A stretch of DNA of 60,035 bases from Clostridium sp. LS (GTDB lineage Bacteria > Bacillota > Clostridia > Clostridiales > Clostridiaceae), in assembly GCF_002760435.1 (NCBI RefSeq), contig NZ_AUUU01000033.1:1-60035 (forward strand), in the 5' to 3' direction. The translations under genes and the position numbers were made by a program. Positions 1 through 10,506 of this stretch are shown piece after piece. Every line of letters begins with the position of its first letter. Position 1 is the stretch's first letter. The notes under the pieces are model-generated. The model saw only the letters and a list, made by a program, of their open reading frames with translations, had not been told where the DNA came from and ran no database searches.

Positions 1-108
1 GCTCATTTTTAAATGCCTTCTGCATAAGAATATTTATTATTTCTGGTGAAGATATCTACATAAAGACTTAGTAAATGTTAAACCTTGCATATATATAAAT
101 TGAACTTT

Positions 109-1521
109 CTACAAGCTAGCTTTCAGTTGAGCTAAATCTTCTAAGTTTATAACATATTCATCATTATAGAACTGCATTAACTCCTCTTTTGTATTCCACT
201 CTAACTCTTTAACAAAATTATTCCATGTCATAAACCACAACCAAGGTGTTCCTGTTTCCTTGAGTATTTTAGGATCTGGAATTGGTCCATTTTCACTTAA
301 TGCTACTGGCTTAGCCTCCTTTGGAATAGCCGCTGTCTTTAAGAATTCAATTGTTAACGGTCCATGATTTTCAAGAGGAGCATAGTAATCCTTGCTATTA
401 ATATCTACTACATCATCTCCTGGATACCATTCTGGATCTGGTGAATTCCATACCCAAATTAAATTATTTAATTCATGGTAATTTACATATCTATCATACA
501 TCAATCTATATAATCTTATATATGCTTGTGGACCTTTCGCCCCCCACCAGAACCAGCCGCCAGAAGCTTCATGCAGTGGTCTCCATAAAACTGGAATGTT
601 ATTATCTCTGAATTTCTTTAGCTGTTCAGCTATTATATCAAGATCTCTTAACATACTAATATTTTCTTCAGTACCTTCAATTAGAGCTTTTTCTAAATTA
701 AAGTTAGTATTTTCTGTATAAAAACTTTTTCCTCTGCCATGCATTGGGGAAAACCAATGCCAGCATAATGTAATAATTGCATCAGTATCCTTTCCCCATA
801 TTAAAGCTGTTTCTATACTTCCTCTATTATTTGCCAACTCATCTATACATTCAAAATTACTATCTGGAGTTTCAGTTGATAGCGAATAGCTTAACAAATC
901 AAACCCCAATATAGCAGGTGTCTTTCCTGTCATCCTTTCTGTATATTCAAAGTCCGTTCCACTAGCTTTGTTACAATGCTGACCGCTTAATATTCCATTA
1001 CCATATATTTTTGAGAAAAGCCTCATTAAATCTACACACTCTTTGCTGGCATTATTATTGCTTAATGCAAAATTAGGTTTATTTTCAATATAATTTTCCT
1101 CTTCTGTAACATTTATACTATCAATATTTAAAAACCCACTCTGCTTTAATAATTTAATGATATTAATACCATTTTTTAATTTTAGGCATCCTAATTCTTT
1201 AATAGTAAATACGTCACTTACATTAAAGTCAATACTTCCATAGCATTCATTATTAATAAAAATTCTATGAAATGTTTGCTTTGATGCTTCTGAGTCATCA
1301 ACTAATTCAGATGGTGCTGATTTATCTTTTAAAGGTAAGGCGTATCTTACTCCAACTTTATAAATTCCATCATTAGTTATATTTACTTCTGCGATAACAT
1401 AATCATCATCGCCTGTTAAAGCAGTTAAATATCCTGAATTACTATATCCTTCAATTTCACGATTTATTCTACCATTAATATGTTTAATATCTGTGGAATC
1501 TATTACTATTAAATTACTCAT
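109..1521 (-). CDS. GH26 beta-mannanase, cytoplasmic, with N-terminal CBM35-like domain
   Basis: Predicted endo-beta-1,4-mannanase or mannobiohydrolase of glycoside hydrolase family 26, 470 aa. Residues 1 to about 140 look like a beta-rich carbohydrate-binding domain. The catalytic part follows, with the acid/base Glu318 in RPLHEASGGWFWW and the nucleophile Glu410 in ALSENGPIPD, both intact. There is no signal peptide, so it should act inside the cell on imported manno-oligosaccharides. The ATG at 1521 is preferred because GAGGAG lies 10 nt upstream; an in-frame TTG further upstream overlaps that ribosome binding site. It follows two alpha-galactosidases on the same strand with a 43-nt gap and is probably co-transcribed. 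Exact product pattern (endo or exo) cannot be read from sequence. Confidence 0.88.
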   Translation of the reverse strand: MSNLIVIDSTDIKHINGRINREIEGYSNSGYLTALTGDDDYVIAEVNITNDGIYKVGVRYALPLKDKSAPSELVDDSEASKQTFHRIFINNECYGSIDFNVSDVFTIKELGCLKLKNGINIIKLLKQSGFLNIDSINVTEEENYIENKPNFALSNNNASKECVDLMRLFSKIYGNGILSGQHCNKASGTDFEYTERMTGKTPAILGFDLLSYSLSTETPDSNFECIDELANNRGSIETALIWGKDTDAIITLCWHWFSPMHGRGKSFYTENTNFNLEKALIEGTEENISMLRDLDIIAEQLKKFRDNNIPVLWRPLHEASGGWFWWGAKGPQAYIRLYRLMYDRYVNYHELNNLIWVWNSPDPEWYPGDDVVDINSKDYYAPLENHGPLTIEFLKTAAIPKEAKPVALSENGPIPDPKILKETGTPWLWFMTWNNFVKELEWNTKEELMQFYNDEYVINLEDLAQLKASL

Positions 1522-1564
1522 TCTATACTTTCTCCTCAATTAATACGTATTTATCTTTTCAACC

Positions 1565-3730
1565 TTACTTTATAGCCTTTAGAGTCCACAACTTAGAAGA
1601 GAAATCACCTGAGATGCCAGCAGTATCAATTCCTGAATACATTAATTCATCTCCGCCTGCTACAATATCAGTGCCTTCAACTGCATAAATATAGTTAGAG
1701 TTTAGTCCCTTAAGTCTTATTTTCTTAGGAAACATATTAGGTACTTCTAAACTTTTAAAGTAGAAAACTACTGCTTCAGTTTTATCTTCTGTCACATAAA
1801 TCCACGAAGTTTCACTTCCTTCAAATGGACTTAAAATTCTGTAAAACTCCCCATATTGTATAATATGACGTATCTCTTTGTAATGAGCTACTTGAGCTTT
1901 AACAATCTCCTTCTCTTCATCTGTGAATTTTGTCAAATCAAGTTCATATCCAAAATTCCCAGACATAGCTACATTCCCTCTAGTTTCTAAACTTGTTGTC
2001 CTTCCAACTTGGTGATTAGGGCAGGCTGATATATGAGATCCCATTGAACTTGCTGGATATACTAAACTTGTTCCATATTGAATTTTCAATCTTTCTATGG
2101 CATCTGTATCATCGCTAGTCCAAGTTTGCGGCATATAATATAGCATTCCCGGATCAAATCTTCCGCCTCCAGAAGCACAGCTTTCAAATAATACTTCTGG
2201 GAATTTACTTGTTATAGTTTCAAGAATATAATAAAGCCCTAGTATATATCTATGAGATATTTCCCTTTGCTTGTTACTAGGAAGCATAGCTGACCCTAAG
2301 TCAGATATTCCCCTATTCATATCCCACTTAACATAAGATATAGGTGCACTTTCCAATATATCAGAAAGCATTCTTATTATTTCGTTACATACATCTTCTC
2401 TGCTTAGGTCAAGAACTAATTGAGTTCTTTGAGCTCTTGATTGTTTTGGTTCTCTATTTGGTACATGAATACACCAATCTGGATGGGCACGATATAAATC
2501 GCTATCAGGCGATACCATTTCCGGTTCAAACCATAATCCAAAACGGATTCCTTTATCAGTAATTTTATTTACAAGAGTGTCTAACCCGTCTGGTAATTTT
2601 CTCTTATCTACTACCCAGTCACCTAAAGAACAGTTATCTGAGTCTCTCTTCCCAAACCATCCATCATCTAATACAAACAACTCCATTCTAAGTTCTTTCC
2701 CTGCCGTAGCAATTTCTTCAATCTTGTCAGCAGTAAAGTCAAAATAGGTAGCCTCCCAATTGTTGATAAGTATTGGTCTTTCTTCAAATTGATATTTGCC
2801 TCGGCATAATCTATCCCTATATAGCTTATGATAAGTTCTGGACATGTCACCTAAGCCTAAATCAGTATATACCATAACAACTTCTGGTGTTTCAAATACT
2901 TCACCAGCATTTAATTCCCAGTTAAAATCAAATGGATTTATTCCCATTTGAACTCTTGTATTGCTAAATTGGTCAACTTCTACTTCTGCTAAAAAGTTAC
3001 CGCTATATACTAAGTTAAAACCATACACCTCACCATAATCTTCATCTACATTTTTTGCTAAAAGAGCAACAAATGGATTTTGCTGATGACTACTTATGCC
3101 TTTTTTACTATCAATAGATTGAATTCCTGGTACTAACGCTCTCTTATAAATATGCTTTTCACGGCACCACGCCCCCGACAATTGTAGTAAATCAAAATTA
3201 GAATGCTCAAAATCAATACTAAAGCTTAATGCTTTTTGTATATTTATCTTTTCTCCATTTGAATTATTATTTAAAAATTTTACATTCCTTGTTATTACAT
3301 TATAATTGCTATATATAGTGTAAGATAAAATAAGGGTAAGCCCTATTATATCGTCACACAAAGTAACTTCTAAAGTTTCGGCTTCATCATCACTATTTAC
3401 ATAAGTTGCAGGTAATGAACTCATTTTACTTTTCCCCGGTATAACTTCATGTTTTACATATTTTAATTCACTTGTACTAGAGCCATTTTCTAGGACTATC
3501 TCAAAGGTTGGAGTCCTAAAATCTCCTGTACCAAAAGCTGAAAATTCTTGTGGTATTACATCTAAATTAGTTTCTTCAATCTTCGATGGGTTAATTAACT
3601 CATAATTTCTAACTCTTTTCCCATAATATCTATGAGCTAAATATCCAGCATCTAATATTTGCATTACATAACTTGTTTTCTCATTAAATAAATGTAATAT
3701 TTTACTTTTTTCATCAAATCTAATTGGCAT
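1565..3730 (-). CDS. GH36 alpha-galactosidase (AgaA/RafA type)
   Basis: Predicted alpha-galactosidase, 721 aa, the usual length for clan GH-D family 36 enzymes of Bacillus and Clostridium. It removes alpha-1,6-galactose from galactomannan, raffinose or melibiose. The nucleophile is Asp470 in YVKWDMNRG and the acid/base is Asp540 in QTWTSDDTDA. The FESCASGGGRFD substrate-binding loop and LFVLDDGWFG are also present. No signal peptide is seen, so the enzyme is cytoplasmic. AGGAGA precedes the ATG. It lies between another GH36 and the GH26 mannanase, which points to galactomannan side-chain removal. Confidence 0.93.
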   Translation of the reverse strand: MPIRFDEKSKILHLFNEKTSYVMQILDAGYLAHRYYGKRVRNYELINPSKIEETNLDVIPQEFSAFGTGDFRTPTFEIVLENGSSTSELKYVKHEVIPGKSKMSSLPATYVNSDDEAETLEVTLCDDIIGLTLILSYTIYSNYNVITRNVKFLNNNSNGEKINIQKALSFSIDFEHSNFDLLQLSGAWCREKHIYKRALVPGIQSIDSKKGISSHQQNPFVALLAKNVDEDYGEVYGFNLVYSGNFLAEVEVDQFSNTRVQMGINPFDFNWELNAGEVFETPEVVMVYTDLGLGDMSRTYHKLYRDRLCRGKYQFEERPILINNWEATYFDFTADKIEEIATAGKELRMELFVLDDGWFGKRDSDNCSLGDWVVDKRKLPDGLDTLVNKITDKGIRFGLWFEPEMVSPDSDLYRAHPDWCIHVPNREPKQSRAQRTQLVLDLSREDVCNEIIRMLSDILESAPISYVKWDMNRGISDLGSAMLPSNKQREISHRYILGLYYILETITSKFPEVLFESCASGGGRFDPGMLYYMPQTWTSDDTDAIERLKIQYGTSLVYPASSMGSHISACPNHQVGRTTSLETRGNVAMSGNFGYELDLTKFTDEEKEIVKAQVAHYKEIRHIIQYGEFYRILSPFEGSETSWIYVTEDKTEAVVFYFKSLEVPNMFPKKIRLKGLNSNYIYAVEGTDIVAGGDELMYSGIDTAGISGDFSSKLWTLKAIK

Positions 3731-3774
3731 ATAAATTCTCCTTAATCTGCTTCAATTTTAAATATAGTTATTTC

Positions 3775-5889
3775 TTATTTTAGAAAAATAGCTACTGCTT
3801 TCATGTTATCTGTTGTTTTATATTTTAATGTTCTATTTTCAATTATAATATCATCAGTTATATCACTATAAATTTCCTTTATATTATGCGGACATCCTTC
3901 TGGTAAAGCTATTTCAATATATTCCGGTAATTGACCATTAAATGTATGAATCGTTACATAAGCTTCTCCGTTATTTCCTATTCTTATAAGACCCTGCCAG
4001 CCTTCTGGATGTCTATAACTGGTTAAATGCGGTCCAAATCTATGGGAAAAACCTTCTTTAATAATAGGAGATATCTTTCTATAAAAATCCATTCCTCTCT
4101 CAATTTGATTCCATTGTTCCTTAGTAAGTTCTGTAACATTTCCAGAAAAACACATACGTCCTAAAAATGTATTTACAATAGAGTAGCAAATGCGTTTTAG
4201 ACTATCACTTTTACGAATTACTGCCCAAATTTGACTTTGTCTTGGAAGTATGGCTCTATGAAGATTTGCTGCAAGTGCTGGCATTTCTTCACACTCATGA
4301 GCATCTGAGAAAGATGCCATACTCATAAGTCTCATCATGCTCGGTTCTAATCTATGACCTCCAGATGCACAGTTTTCTATAACAATGTTTGGCACCTCAT
4401 CTTTTACCTTTTGAATAAATAACTTTGCTGCTTCAATATTTTCTCTTAAACCTTCTCCTAGAGAATCACTTCTATCACAGCCAATGCCCATAGTATCATT
4501 GTAATCTATCTTCATATACTCAAATCCGTAATCTTTAAGAAGTTTAATTACCTTTTCTGATAAATACTCTTGTACCCACGGATCTCTCATATCCCAAAAA
4601 CGTCTGCCTTCAGTAGAAAGTACTTGACCATCTCTCTTTAATAAGTGCTCTTCCAAATTATATACCTTTGAAGCTCTCGCAACGTTTTCAATTTCAAACC
4701 ATATTCCTGGCTTCATCCCAGCTTCACGAATTGCTAAAACTGTTTTATCTAATCCATCTGGAAATAATTCCTTAGATATTTCATAATCCCCCATGCTTGA
4801 ATCCCACGTTTCACCTTCTGGCTTAAACCATCCTGCATCTATCACGAAATATTCTATGCCCTTTCCTTTAAGATTCTTTACTATTTCTGCTATATTCTCA
4901 TGAGAAGGGCATCCCCATGTAGTGCAATATTCGTTAAAAAGTATCGGAAGAGTTTGTTCGCATTCTGGCCCTTCATTAACATATTTGTCTCCTGCTTTTG
5001 TTAGTCTTTGTGATACATTATCAATCCCTCCGCCTTTACATACAGTAACTATGGCAATTGGAGTTACAAAGCTTCCACTTGGTTTCACCTTCTTCATCCA
5101 GTGGCCAAATTCTCTATCGGCAATTCCACCTGATAAATTTATCCCATCATCTCTACGATAAACTTCCATTTGCCAAGAAGATGAAATAGCCAGCTGAGCG
5201 CCCCAAAGTACATTATTGGTTATGTCTTCTAAAGCTGCAAATGGGAAAAATCTCTTTACAGGTAAAGACCCAACTTGTCCAAACCTCTCACTATTAACAT
5301 GGAATTTTGTCCATGATGGTTCCAGCTGCAAATCTTCTAAAGTTGCAGTCTCCAATCTTCCTTCATTACTCCATCTGCTTCTTAACCTATGTAACACCAC
5401 TTGATTATAAGCATCACCTTCAATAAATGGTGTAATATTTCCAAGAGAAAAACTTGAAATCATTTCAAGGATTACTGATTCTTCAGAGTTATTTATAAAT
5501 TCTGTATATACTTCAATAGATGCTTCCCCTTCAAACCAAGTTACTACATGCTTAGTAATATAATTTCTATCATCTTTTAATATAGTTATTATTTTTTTGC
5601 AATTATCTTTATTGCAATTTATTACATCTTGACTTAAAAATTTGAGCCTTTGTGTAGATTCACTATTACGTAAGGTTGTTCCGCCAGAGTATACCCCCGG
5701 ATAAGCATCGCCAATTAATTTTAGCTGAACCAAAGAATCTACACCAAAATTATAATCTTTATTTGTTGTAATATTATTTTCCATTCCCAGTGGCACCAAT
5801 GTCATTCCTACTCTTTCGCTTTGCCTGTCTATATAGTAGATAGCTGCCATATCCCCTAATCTAATCTTTGATAATTCTTCCAATTTCAT
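3775..5889 (-). CDS. GH36 alpha-galactosidase, divergent second copy
   Basis: Second GH36-like enzyme, 704 aa, clearly divergent from the one downstream. It has FVIDAGWF, the probable nucleophile Asp462 in MKIDYND, the ENCASGGHRLEP loop and the probable acid/base Asp529 in FSDAHE. The SDAHE form differs from the SDDTD form of the neighbour, so substrate preference probably differs. It is cytoplasmic (no signal peptide). The ATG at 5889 is chosen because GGAGGG lies just upstream; an in-frame GTG four codons earlier sits inside that site. It is probably the first gene of a three-gene unit with the next GH36 and GH26, because a terminator lies upstream at 6064-6112. Confidence 0.88.
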   Translation of the reverse strand: MKLEELSKIRLGDMAAIYYIDRQSERVGMTLVPLGMENNITTNKDYNFGVDSLVQLKLIGDAYPGVYSGGTTLRNSESTQRLKFLSQDVINCNKDNCKKIITILKDDRNYITKHVVTWFEGEASIEVYTEFINNSEESVILEMISSFSLGNITPFIEGDAYNQVVLHRLRSRWSNEGRLETATLEDLQLEPSWTKFHVNSERFGQVGSLPVKRFFPFAALEDITNNVLWGAQLAISSSWQMEVYRRDDGINLSGGIADREFGHWMKKVKPSGSFVTPIAIVTVCKGGGIDNVSQRLTKAGDKYVNEGPECEQTLPILFNEYCTTWGCPSHENIAEIVKNLKGKGIEYFVIDAGWFKPEGETWDSSMGDYEISKELFPDGLDKTVLAIREAGMKPGIWFEIENVARASKVYNLEEHLLKRDGQVLSTEGRRFWDMRDPWVQEYLSEKVIKLLKDYGFEYMKIDYNDTMGIGCDRSDSLGEGLRENIEAAKLFIQKVKDEVPNIVIENCASGGHRLEPSMMRLMSMASFSDAHECEEMPALAANLHRAILPRQSQIWAVIRKSDSLKRICYSIVNTFLGRMCFSGNVTELTKEQWNQIERGMDFYRKISPIIKEGFSHRFGPHLTSYRHPEGWQGLIRIGNNGEAYVTIHTFNGQLPEYIEIALPEGCPHNIKEIYSDITDDIIIENRTLKYKTTDNMKAVAIFLK

Positions 5890-6063
5890 ATAACCCTCCA
5901 CTTTTAAAAGTTTGTAGAATAAACTAAAATGTGTTGTCTATATTTTTCACTATGTTTTTACTTACATATACTATATCAATTTCATTTTTTATCTAATATA
6001 ATACAATTGCTTAAAAATTGAATAAATCTATTTTATAAATAATTGTGTGCTGATATGAAATTG

Positions 6064-6112
6064 TATAAAAAAAGGTATCACAACTATCTATACAAATATT
6101 TGTGATACCTTC
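6064..6112 (-). terminator. Intrinsic terminator after the SGNH esterase
   Basis: A perfect 11-bp stem (6073-6083 with 6100-6110, AGGTATCACAA and its complement) is followed on the minus strand by seven T. It starts 10 nt past the esterase stop codon and separates the esterase from the GH36/GH26 genes. Those genes therefore need their own promoter in 5890-6063; I see no convincing -35/-10 pair there. Confidence 0.9.
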
Positions 6113-6121
6113 CGTAGACTT

Positions 6122-7243
6122 TTATGATACTAAAATTCCTAAAATCGTTATTTCTTTTGCTATGTTTTCTTTAACTACATCTATCTCTATTCTGTATTTC
6201 TTGATTTCATTACTTAATTCTAAAATCTCTGTAGCAGAATAATCTCCCCAGCCATCTTTAAAATAAGTATCTATAAACACTGTCTCTTTATCATTCACTT
6301 TTATACTGATTTTACCCGAATTTACTAAGATACTCTTTTTAAATAGCAAAATAATGTTTCTTGCTTCTAATTCAAAAACTAATCTTCCACCTTTCTCATC
6401 TTCACCATCATATTTCCACCCATTTAGGAATACTTGGAACCCTTCATCATAATTAGCAAATCCCATTATTTCTTTAGGATTGATTGTAGAGTTATTCATT
6501 ATTGTTCCATTTAAATACCTATCTTCAAATACACATGGTGTGCCTAAAACATTATCTATGATTTCTATTTCTTCTCCTTCTTTATAATCATTCTCATAAA
6601 TATTATTTATAAAGTTAATTAATAGTTCGGATATTATATAATGACCATCATCATTTGGATGTACTTCATCAGTTAGGACATCAGCAAATTTCATTTCATT
6701 TTTATCAACTTTACACTTAAGTGCATCTCTAAAACTTATCATTGGTACATTATATTTCTTACCTATTTCTATTTGCTGCTCCTGAACATTAAATCCTGTA
6801 TCCATAGTCATAAATATTTCTATTACTGCCGGCTTGCTTTCACTAGCCAATAATCTTCTAATTAAACTCTCATAGGCAACCTTGCATGAATAATCTTCGT
6901 CATCGTTTACTGCAGCATCAACAAAAACCAAATCAGGATTTTGGCTTATTACCTGCTTTTCTGCTCTGTGGACTCCTATTAAAGATCCTGTTGCTCCTAC
7001 TCCTGCATTTATATGTCTTACATTTACATTATTGAATTTTTCTTTAAACCAAGTATATGTTAATTCAACATAGCATTTTTCTGGAACTGTTGAATTACAA
7101 CCTTGAGTTATAGATCCACCTAAAAATGCTATAGTTAAATCCTCTCCTCTTTTAGCTTTCTCAATTAACTTTAATATTCTATTTATATCACCTTTATTTA
7201 CTAATGAATGTTTAAACATCTCTTTTGTCATTTTAAATTCCAA
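6122..7243 (-). CDS. SGNH/GDSL esterase with C-terminal beta domain, CE17-like acetylmannan esterase
   Basis: Predicted carbohydrate esterase, 373 aa. SGNH landmarks are all visible: Ser44 in GGSITQG, the block II Gly in NAGVGATGS, Asn113 in DAAVND, and Asp192/His195 in DEVHPNDDGH. About 150 residues follow the SGNH fold and look beta-rich (FQVFLNGWKYDG region), like a CBM35. An SGNH domain plus CBM35 is the architecture of CE17 acetylmannan esterases found in gut mannan loci, and the gene lies beside mannanase and galactosidases, so removal of acetyl groups from mannose is the likely role. That assignment is inference. The start is a TTG 7 nt after GGGAGG; the first ATG, four codons later, is too far from that site. 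No signal peptide. Confidence 0.75.
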   Translation of the reverse strand: MEFKMTKEMFKHSLVNKGDINRILKLIEKAKRGEDLTIAFLGGSITQGCNSTVPEKCYVELTYTWFKEKFNNVNVRHINAGVGATGSLIGVHRAEKQVISQNPDLVFVDAAVNDDEDYSCKVAYESLIRRLLASESKPAVIEIFMTMDTGFNVQEQQIEIGKKYNVPMISFRDALKCKVDKNEMKFADVLTDEVHPNDDGHYIISELLINFINNIYENDYKEGEEIEIIDNVLGTPCVFEDRYLNGTIMNNSTINPKEIMGFANYDEGFQVFLNGWKYDGEDEKGGRLVFELEARNIILLFKKSILVNSGKISIKVNDKETVFIDTYFKDGWGDYSATEILELSNEIKKYRIEIDVVKENIAKEITILGILVS

Positions 7244-7428
7244 GTGTATTCCTCCCTTTTAAAATTTATACTTATTTAGCTAAATTGTAACTTAATCGTT
7301 TTAATTAATATTTGAATAATTCTTATAATGTTAGTATAATGATTTTAAAAAACAAAAACTTGCATTATTTAAGCAAATAATAACACTATTTTGATGTTAA
7401 TAGAATTTTTATAGCGAGGTATTTCCTT

Positions 7429-8328
7429 ATGAATAAGAATATTTTAAAAGAAACTACCAATTCTGGAGACTCTATGTTCCCATTATATTTTTCTAATATG
7501 GAAATCGGGGATAAATCAAGCATGCTTAATTGCCACTGGCATGATGAAATTGAATTTATTTTAGTAAGCTCAGGAAGAGCAATATTCCAAATAGAAAACT
7601 CTTCCTATGAAGTAAGTGAGGGTGAGATTATTATTATAAGTGCTGGTGAGCTTCATTCTGCTTATAGCTTGAATTCTAATAATCCATGCATTTGTAAATC
7701 ATTAGTTTTCAATAGCGATATGTTAAGCAGCAAAAGTAGTGATGCAATTCAAATCAAATTTATTAATCCATTAATAAATAATCAATTAAATTTACCTCAT
7801 CACTTAAAATGCGCCAATGATGCCGAGATTGCCATAAGAACTTTTTTATTTGAGTTAGCATCCACACTTAGTACAAAAGAATGTAACTATGAGTTAACGG
7901 CTAAATCCTATTTATATATGATCTTTTCAAAAATTATGCTTATGGTCACATATAAAAATACTAACAAATCTATAAATTCTAGTACTTCTAGCAAAATAGA
8001 TAATTTTAAACATATACTCAACTATATTCATGTAAATTATAATAAACCACTTACAATAAGACAACTTTCATCTGAACTTAACATGAGCGAAGGACATTTC
8101 TGTAGAACCTTTAAATCCTTTACCTTTAAGACGCCTATTGATTATCTTAATTATTACAGAATAACAAAGGCTCAAGACCTCCTTTTAAATAGCAATAATA
8201 AAGTATTAGAAATTTCAATGGATGTTGGATTCAATAATCTAAGCTATTTTATAAATATATTCAAAAAAAATACTGGTTATAAGCCTTCTGAATTTAGAAA
8301 TAAATTTAAGAATAACTGTTTAACATAA
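7429..8328 (+). CDS. AraC-family regulator with N-terminal cupin
   Basis: Transcription factor of 299 aa. The N-terminal half has cupin features (CHWHDEIEFILVSSGRAIF) that bind a sugar in this family. Residues about 195-295 contain the two helix-turn-helix motifs of AraC proteins (LTIRQLSSELNMSEGHFCRTFK, with IDYLNYYRITKAQDLL and NNLSYFINIFKKNTGYKPSEF). It is transcribed away from the esterase, sharing the 185-bp region 7244-7428, and is the natural candidate regulator of the esterase, GH36 and GH26 genes. GAGG lies 9 nt before the ATG. The inducer is unknown. Confidence 0.9.
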   Translation: MNKNILKETTNSGDSMFPLYFSNMEIGDKSSMLNCHWHDEIEFILVSSGRAIFQIENSSYEVSEGEIIIISAGELHSAYSLNSNNPCICKSLVFNSDMLSSKSSDAIQIKFINPLINNQLNLPHHLKCANDAEIAIRTFLFELASTLSTKECNYELTAKSYLYMIFSKIMLMVTYKNTNKSINSSTSSKIDNFKHILNYIHVNYNKPLTIRQLSSELNMSEGHFCRTFKSFTFKTPIDYLNYYRITKAQDLLLNSNNKVLEISMDVGFNNLSYFINIFKKNTGYKPSEFRNKFKNNCLT

Positions 8329-8615
8329 TAGTATTATCCTAACTTAAATTAAAATACCATTCCTGCTGAAACCCCATAGCATATTTAAAGATCATATCTT
8401 AAAAATGCAATATCTATACTATTTTTTATTAATGCTATTACATTTTCAAAGATACTCTTGTAATCATTTGCATAAATGTGGTATTATTTTATTATTAAAG
8501 TAATCGATAACTCTTTTTTAACTTAATAACTATTTTTATTATAATTATTACTTTAGGATTTGACACCATAAAAAATTGCATAGTACATTGAAAAAATAAG
8601 GAGTGACAGCACATA

Positions 8616-10382
8616 ATGAGAGCAAAAAAAATAGATTTATTCAAGAGAAAAAAAACAAATCCGGAAAATATAAAAAAGCTAAACATAAGTAAAATAAATG
8701 ATGACTTTAAAAATTTACCAATAAGAAAAAAATTATATTACTCCCTTATGCTTATATCATTTATTGGAATTATATCAGGGTTAGCAGGATTAACATTTTT
8801 ACAAAGCATAACTAGCAATTATAACAATGCATTAATAAATTATGGTTTTTCTCAAGGTGATATAGGAAAACTTGGTATTGAAATAGAGAAGTCAAATTCA
8901 TTAGTAAGAGATATTTTATTTTTAAATGATTCAAACGAACAAATGGCTGCTAAGAAATCCCTTGTTAGTTCTTTATCTAACATAGATGATTTAATAAAGA
9001 CAGTATCAGTATATCCAACAACTCCTGAAGAAAAAGAAATACTGAATAGAATAAAAGTTAATCTTGTAAAATATAAGCAAGTAAGAGATATTGTAGTTGC
9101 AAAGGGGATGGCTAATTTCAAAGATGAAGGCTTAAATGTCTTTAGAACAGATGGTACATCTTTAATAGACCAAATTAATGATGATATTCAATTATTATTA
9201 CAAACTAAAATAGACACTTGTAATGCATTATCTAATAAGTTAACTATATTTAAATATGTTAGTATGGGAATTGTTATTCTTAGCATAATTTTTTCACTTA
9301 TACTTAGTTTATCTCTAACTAAATATATTACTAAATTAATAAGTAACCCTATTGATAATATGAAAAACGTGGCAGAAAAAATGGCAAATGGTAATTTGGA
9401 TGTTTCTATACATATCAATTCAAATGATGAAATTGGAGAATTAGCATCTTCATTTTCTTTAATGATTAATACCTTAAAAAATTATATTACTGAAATTTCT
9501 ACAGTTTTAAGCAGCATTTCTCAAGGTAATTTTGATATTTATACAAAAGAAGATTATAAAGGCAATTTTGTGGAAATAAAAGATTCATTGGATGATATTG
9601 TACAATCTTTAAGTAACATATTTCTAGAGATTAAAGAAGCAACTTACCAAGTTAACAGTGGAGCTAGTCAGGTTGCCAGTACCTCTCAAGTTATATCTGA
9701 GGGTGCAACAGAACAAGCTGCTTCAATTGAAGGCTTATCTGTTTCAATAAATAGAATTAACGCTCAAGTCCGCAATACTGTTGTAAATGCAGATAATACT
9801 AATTTAATTACTATGAATTTAGTTAAAAGTATTATGGATAGTAACTCTCAGATGAATGAAATGTTACGTGCTATGGATGATATCGAGAAATCCTCTAAGG
9901 ATATCAATAATATTATTAAAGCAATTACTGACATAGCAACTGAAACAAATTTGCTTGCATTAAATGCAGCAATAGAGGCTGCAAGAGCAGGCGAAGCCGG
10001 AAAAGGTTTTTCTGTCGTAGCAGATGAGGTAAGAAAACTTTCCTTCCAAAGTGCTGATGCAGCAAAACAAACATCATTATTAATTGGAGATTCTATTAAC
10101 GCAGTAAATAGAGGCCGAAACTTAGCTAATGATACTGCTAAAACCTTAGGAGAACTTGTAAACAGCGTAAATAATGTGACTGAATTAATATCTAATATTA
10201 CATATGAATCAAAAAACCAAGCTAATTCTATAAATCAAGTACATGATGGTATATTAAAAATATCTGATGTTGTTCAATCAAATTCAGCAATAGCTGAAGA
10301 AAGTGCTGCATCTAGCGAAGAACTAACAGCTCAAGCTGAGACTTTAAATATAATGCTAGATAGATTTAAACTTAAATCTTAG
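8616..10382 (+). CDS. Methyl-accepting chemotaxis protein, membrane-bound
   Basis: Chemoreceptor of 588 aa with two membrane segments (about 42-64 and 213-235) flanking a roughly 150-residue helical extracellular domain, then a HAMP domain (236-290) and a cytoplasmic signalling coiled coil. The hairpin tip is canonical ([20 protein letters not shown], near residues 445-465). GGAG precedes the ATG. Its position between two regulators of the mannan island suggests, but does not prove, that it senses sugars or a related signal. It ends at a strong terminator. Confidence 0.93.
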   Translation: MRAKKIDLFKRKKTNPENIKKLNISKINDDFKNLPIRKKLYYSLMLISFIGIISGLAGLTFLQSITSNYNNALINYGFSQGDIGKLGIEIEKSNSLVRDILFLNDSNEQMAAKKSLVSSLSNIDDLIKTVSVYPTTPEEKEILNRIKVNLVKYKQVRDIVVAKGMANFKDEGLNVFRTDGTSLIDQINDDIQLLLQTKIDTCNALSNKLTIFKYVSMGIVILSIIFSLILSLSLTKYITKLISNPIDNMKNVAEKMANGNLDVSIHINSNDEIGELASSFSLMINTLKNYITEISTVLSSISQGNFDIYTKEDYKGNFVEIKDSLDDIVQSLSNIFLEIKEATYQVNSGASQVASTSQVISEGATEQAASIEGLSVSINRINAQVRNTVVNADNTNLITMNLVKSIMDSNSQMNEMLRAMDDIEKSSKDINNIIKAITDIATETNLLALNAAIEAARAGEAGKGFSVVADEVRKLSFQSADAAKQTSLLIGDSINAVNRGRNLANDTAKTLGELVNSVNNVTELISNITYESKNQANSINQVHDGILKISDVVQSNSAIAEESAASSEELTAQAETLNIMLDRFKLKS

Positions 10383-10388
10383 GTAAAA

Positions 10389-10426
10389 ATATAGTAGATA
10401 GTTTTATAAAAATCTATCTACTATAT
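10389..10426. repeat. 13-bp inverted repeat between MCP and lacI
   Basis: ATATAGTAGATAG (10389-10401) and its exact complement (10414-10426) form a hairpin. Read on the minus strand it is followed by ATTTTTACC, so it may be a weak terminator for the lacI transcript. On the plus strand no T-run follows. Confidence 0.6.
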
Positions 10427-10463
10427 TACTATAATAACTCAACATTAATTTCCAAATCAACTA

Positions 10464-10506
10464 TTAACAAGATAGTTTAATCAAAACTATCTTGTTAATT
10501 CTTTTT
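10464..10506 (+). terminator. Strong intrinsic terminator of the MCP gene
   Basis: A perfect 15-bp stem (10464-10478 with 10484-10498, 5-nt loop) is followed on the plus strand by TTCTTTTTT. It overlaps the last codons of the convergent lacI gene. Confidence 0.92.

Noticed and set aside
1..108. Possible start of a gene running off the left edge on the minus strand
   Set aside because: Only eight codons from an ATG near position 36 to the edge, without a ribosome binding site, so nothing can be supported.
1552..1561. AATACGTATT palindrome before the GH26 gene as a LacI operator
   Set aside because: It is between co-transcribed genes with no promoter near it and does not share the AACGTT core of the two credible operators.
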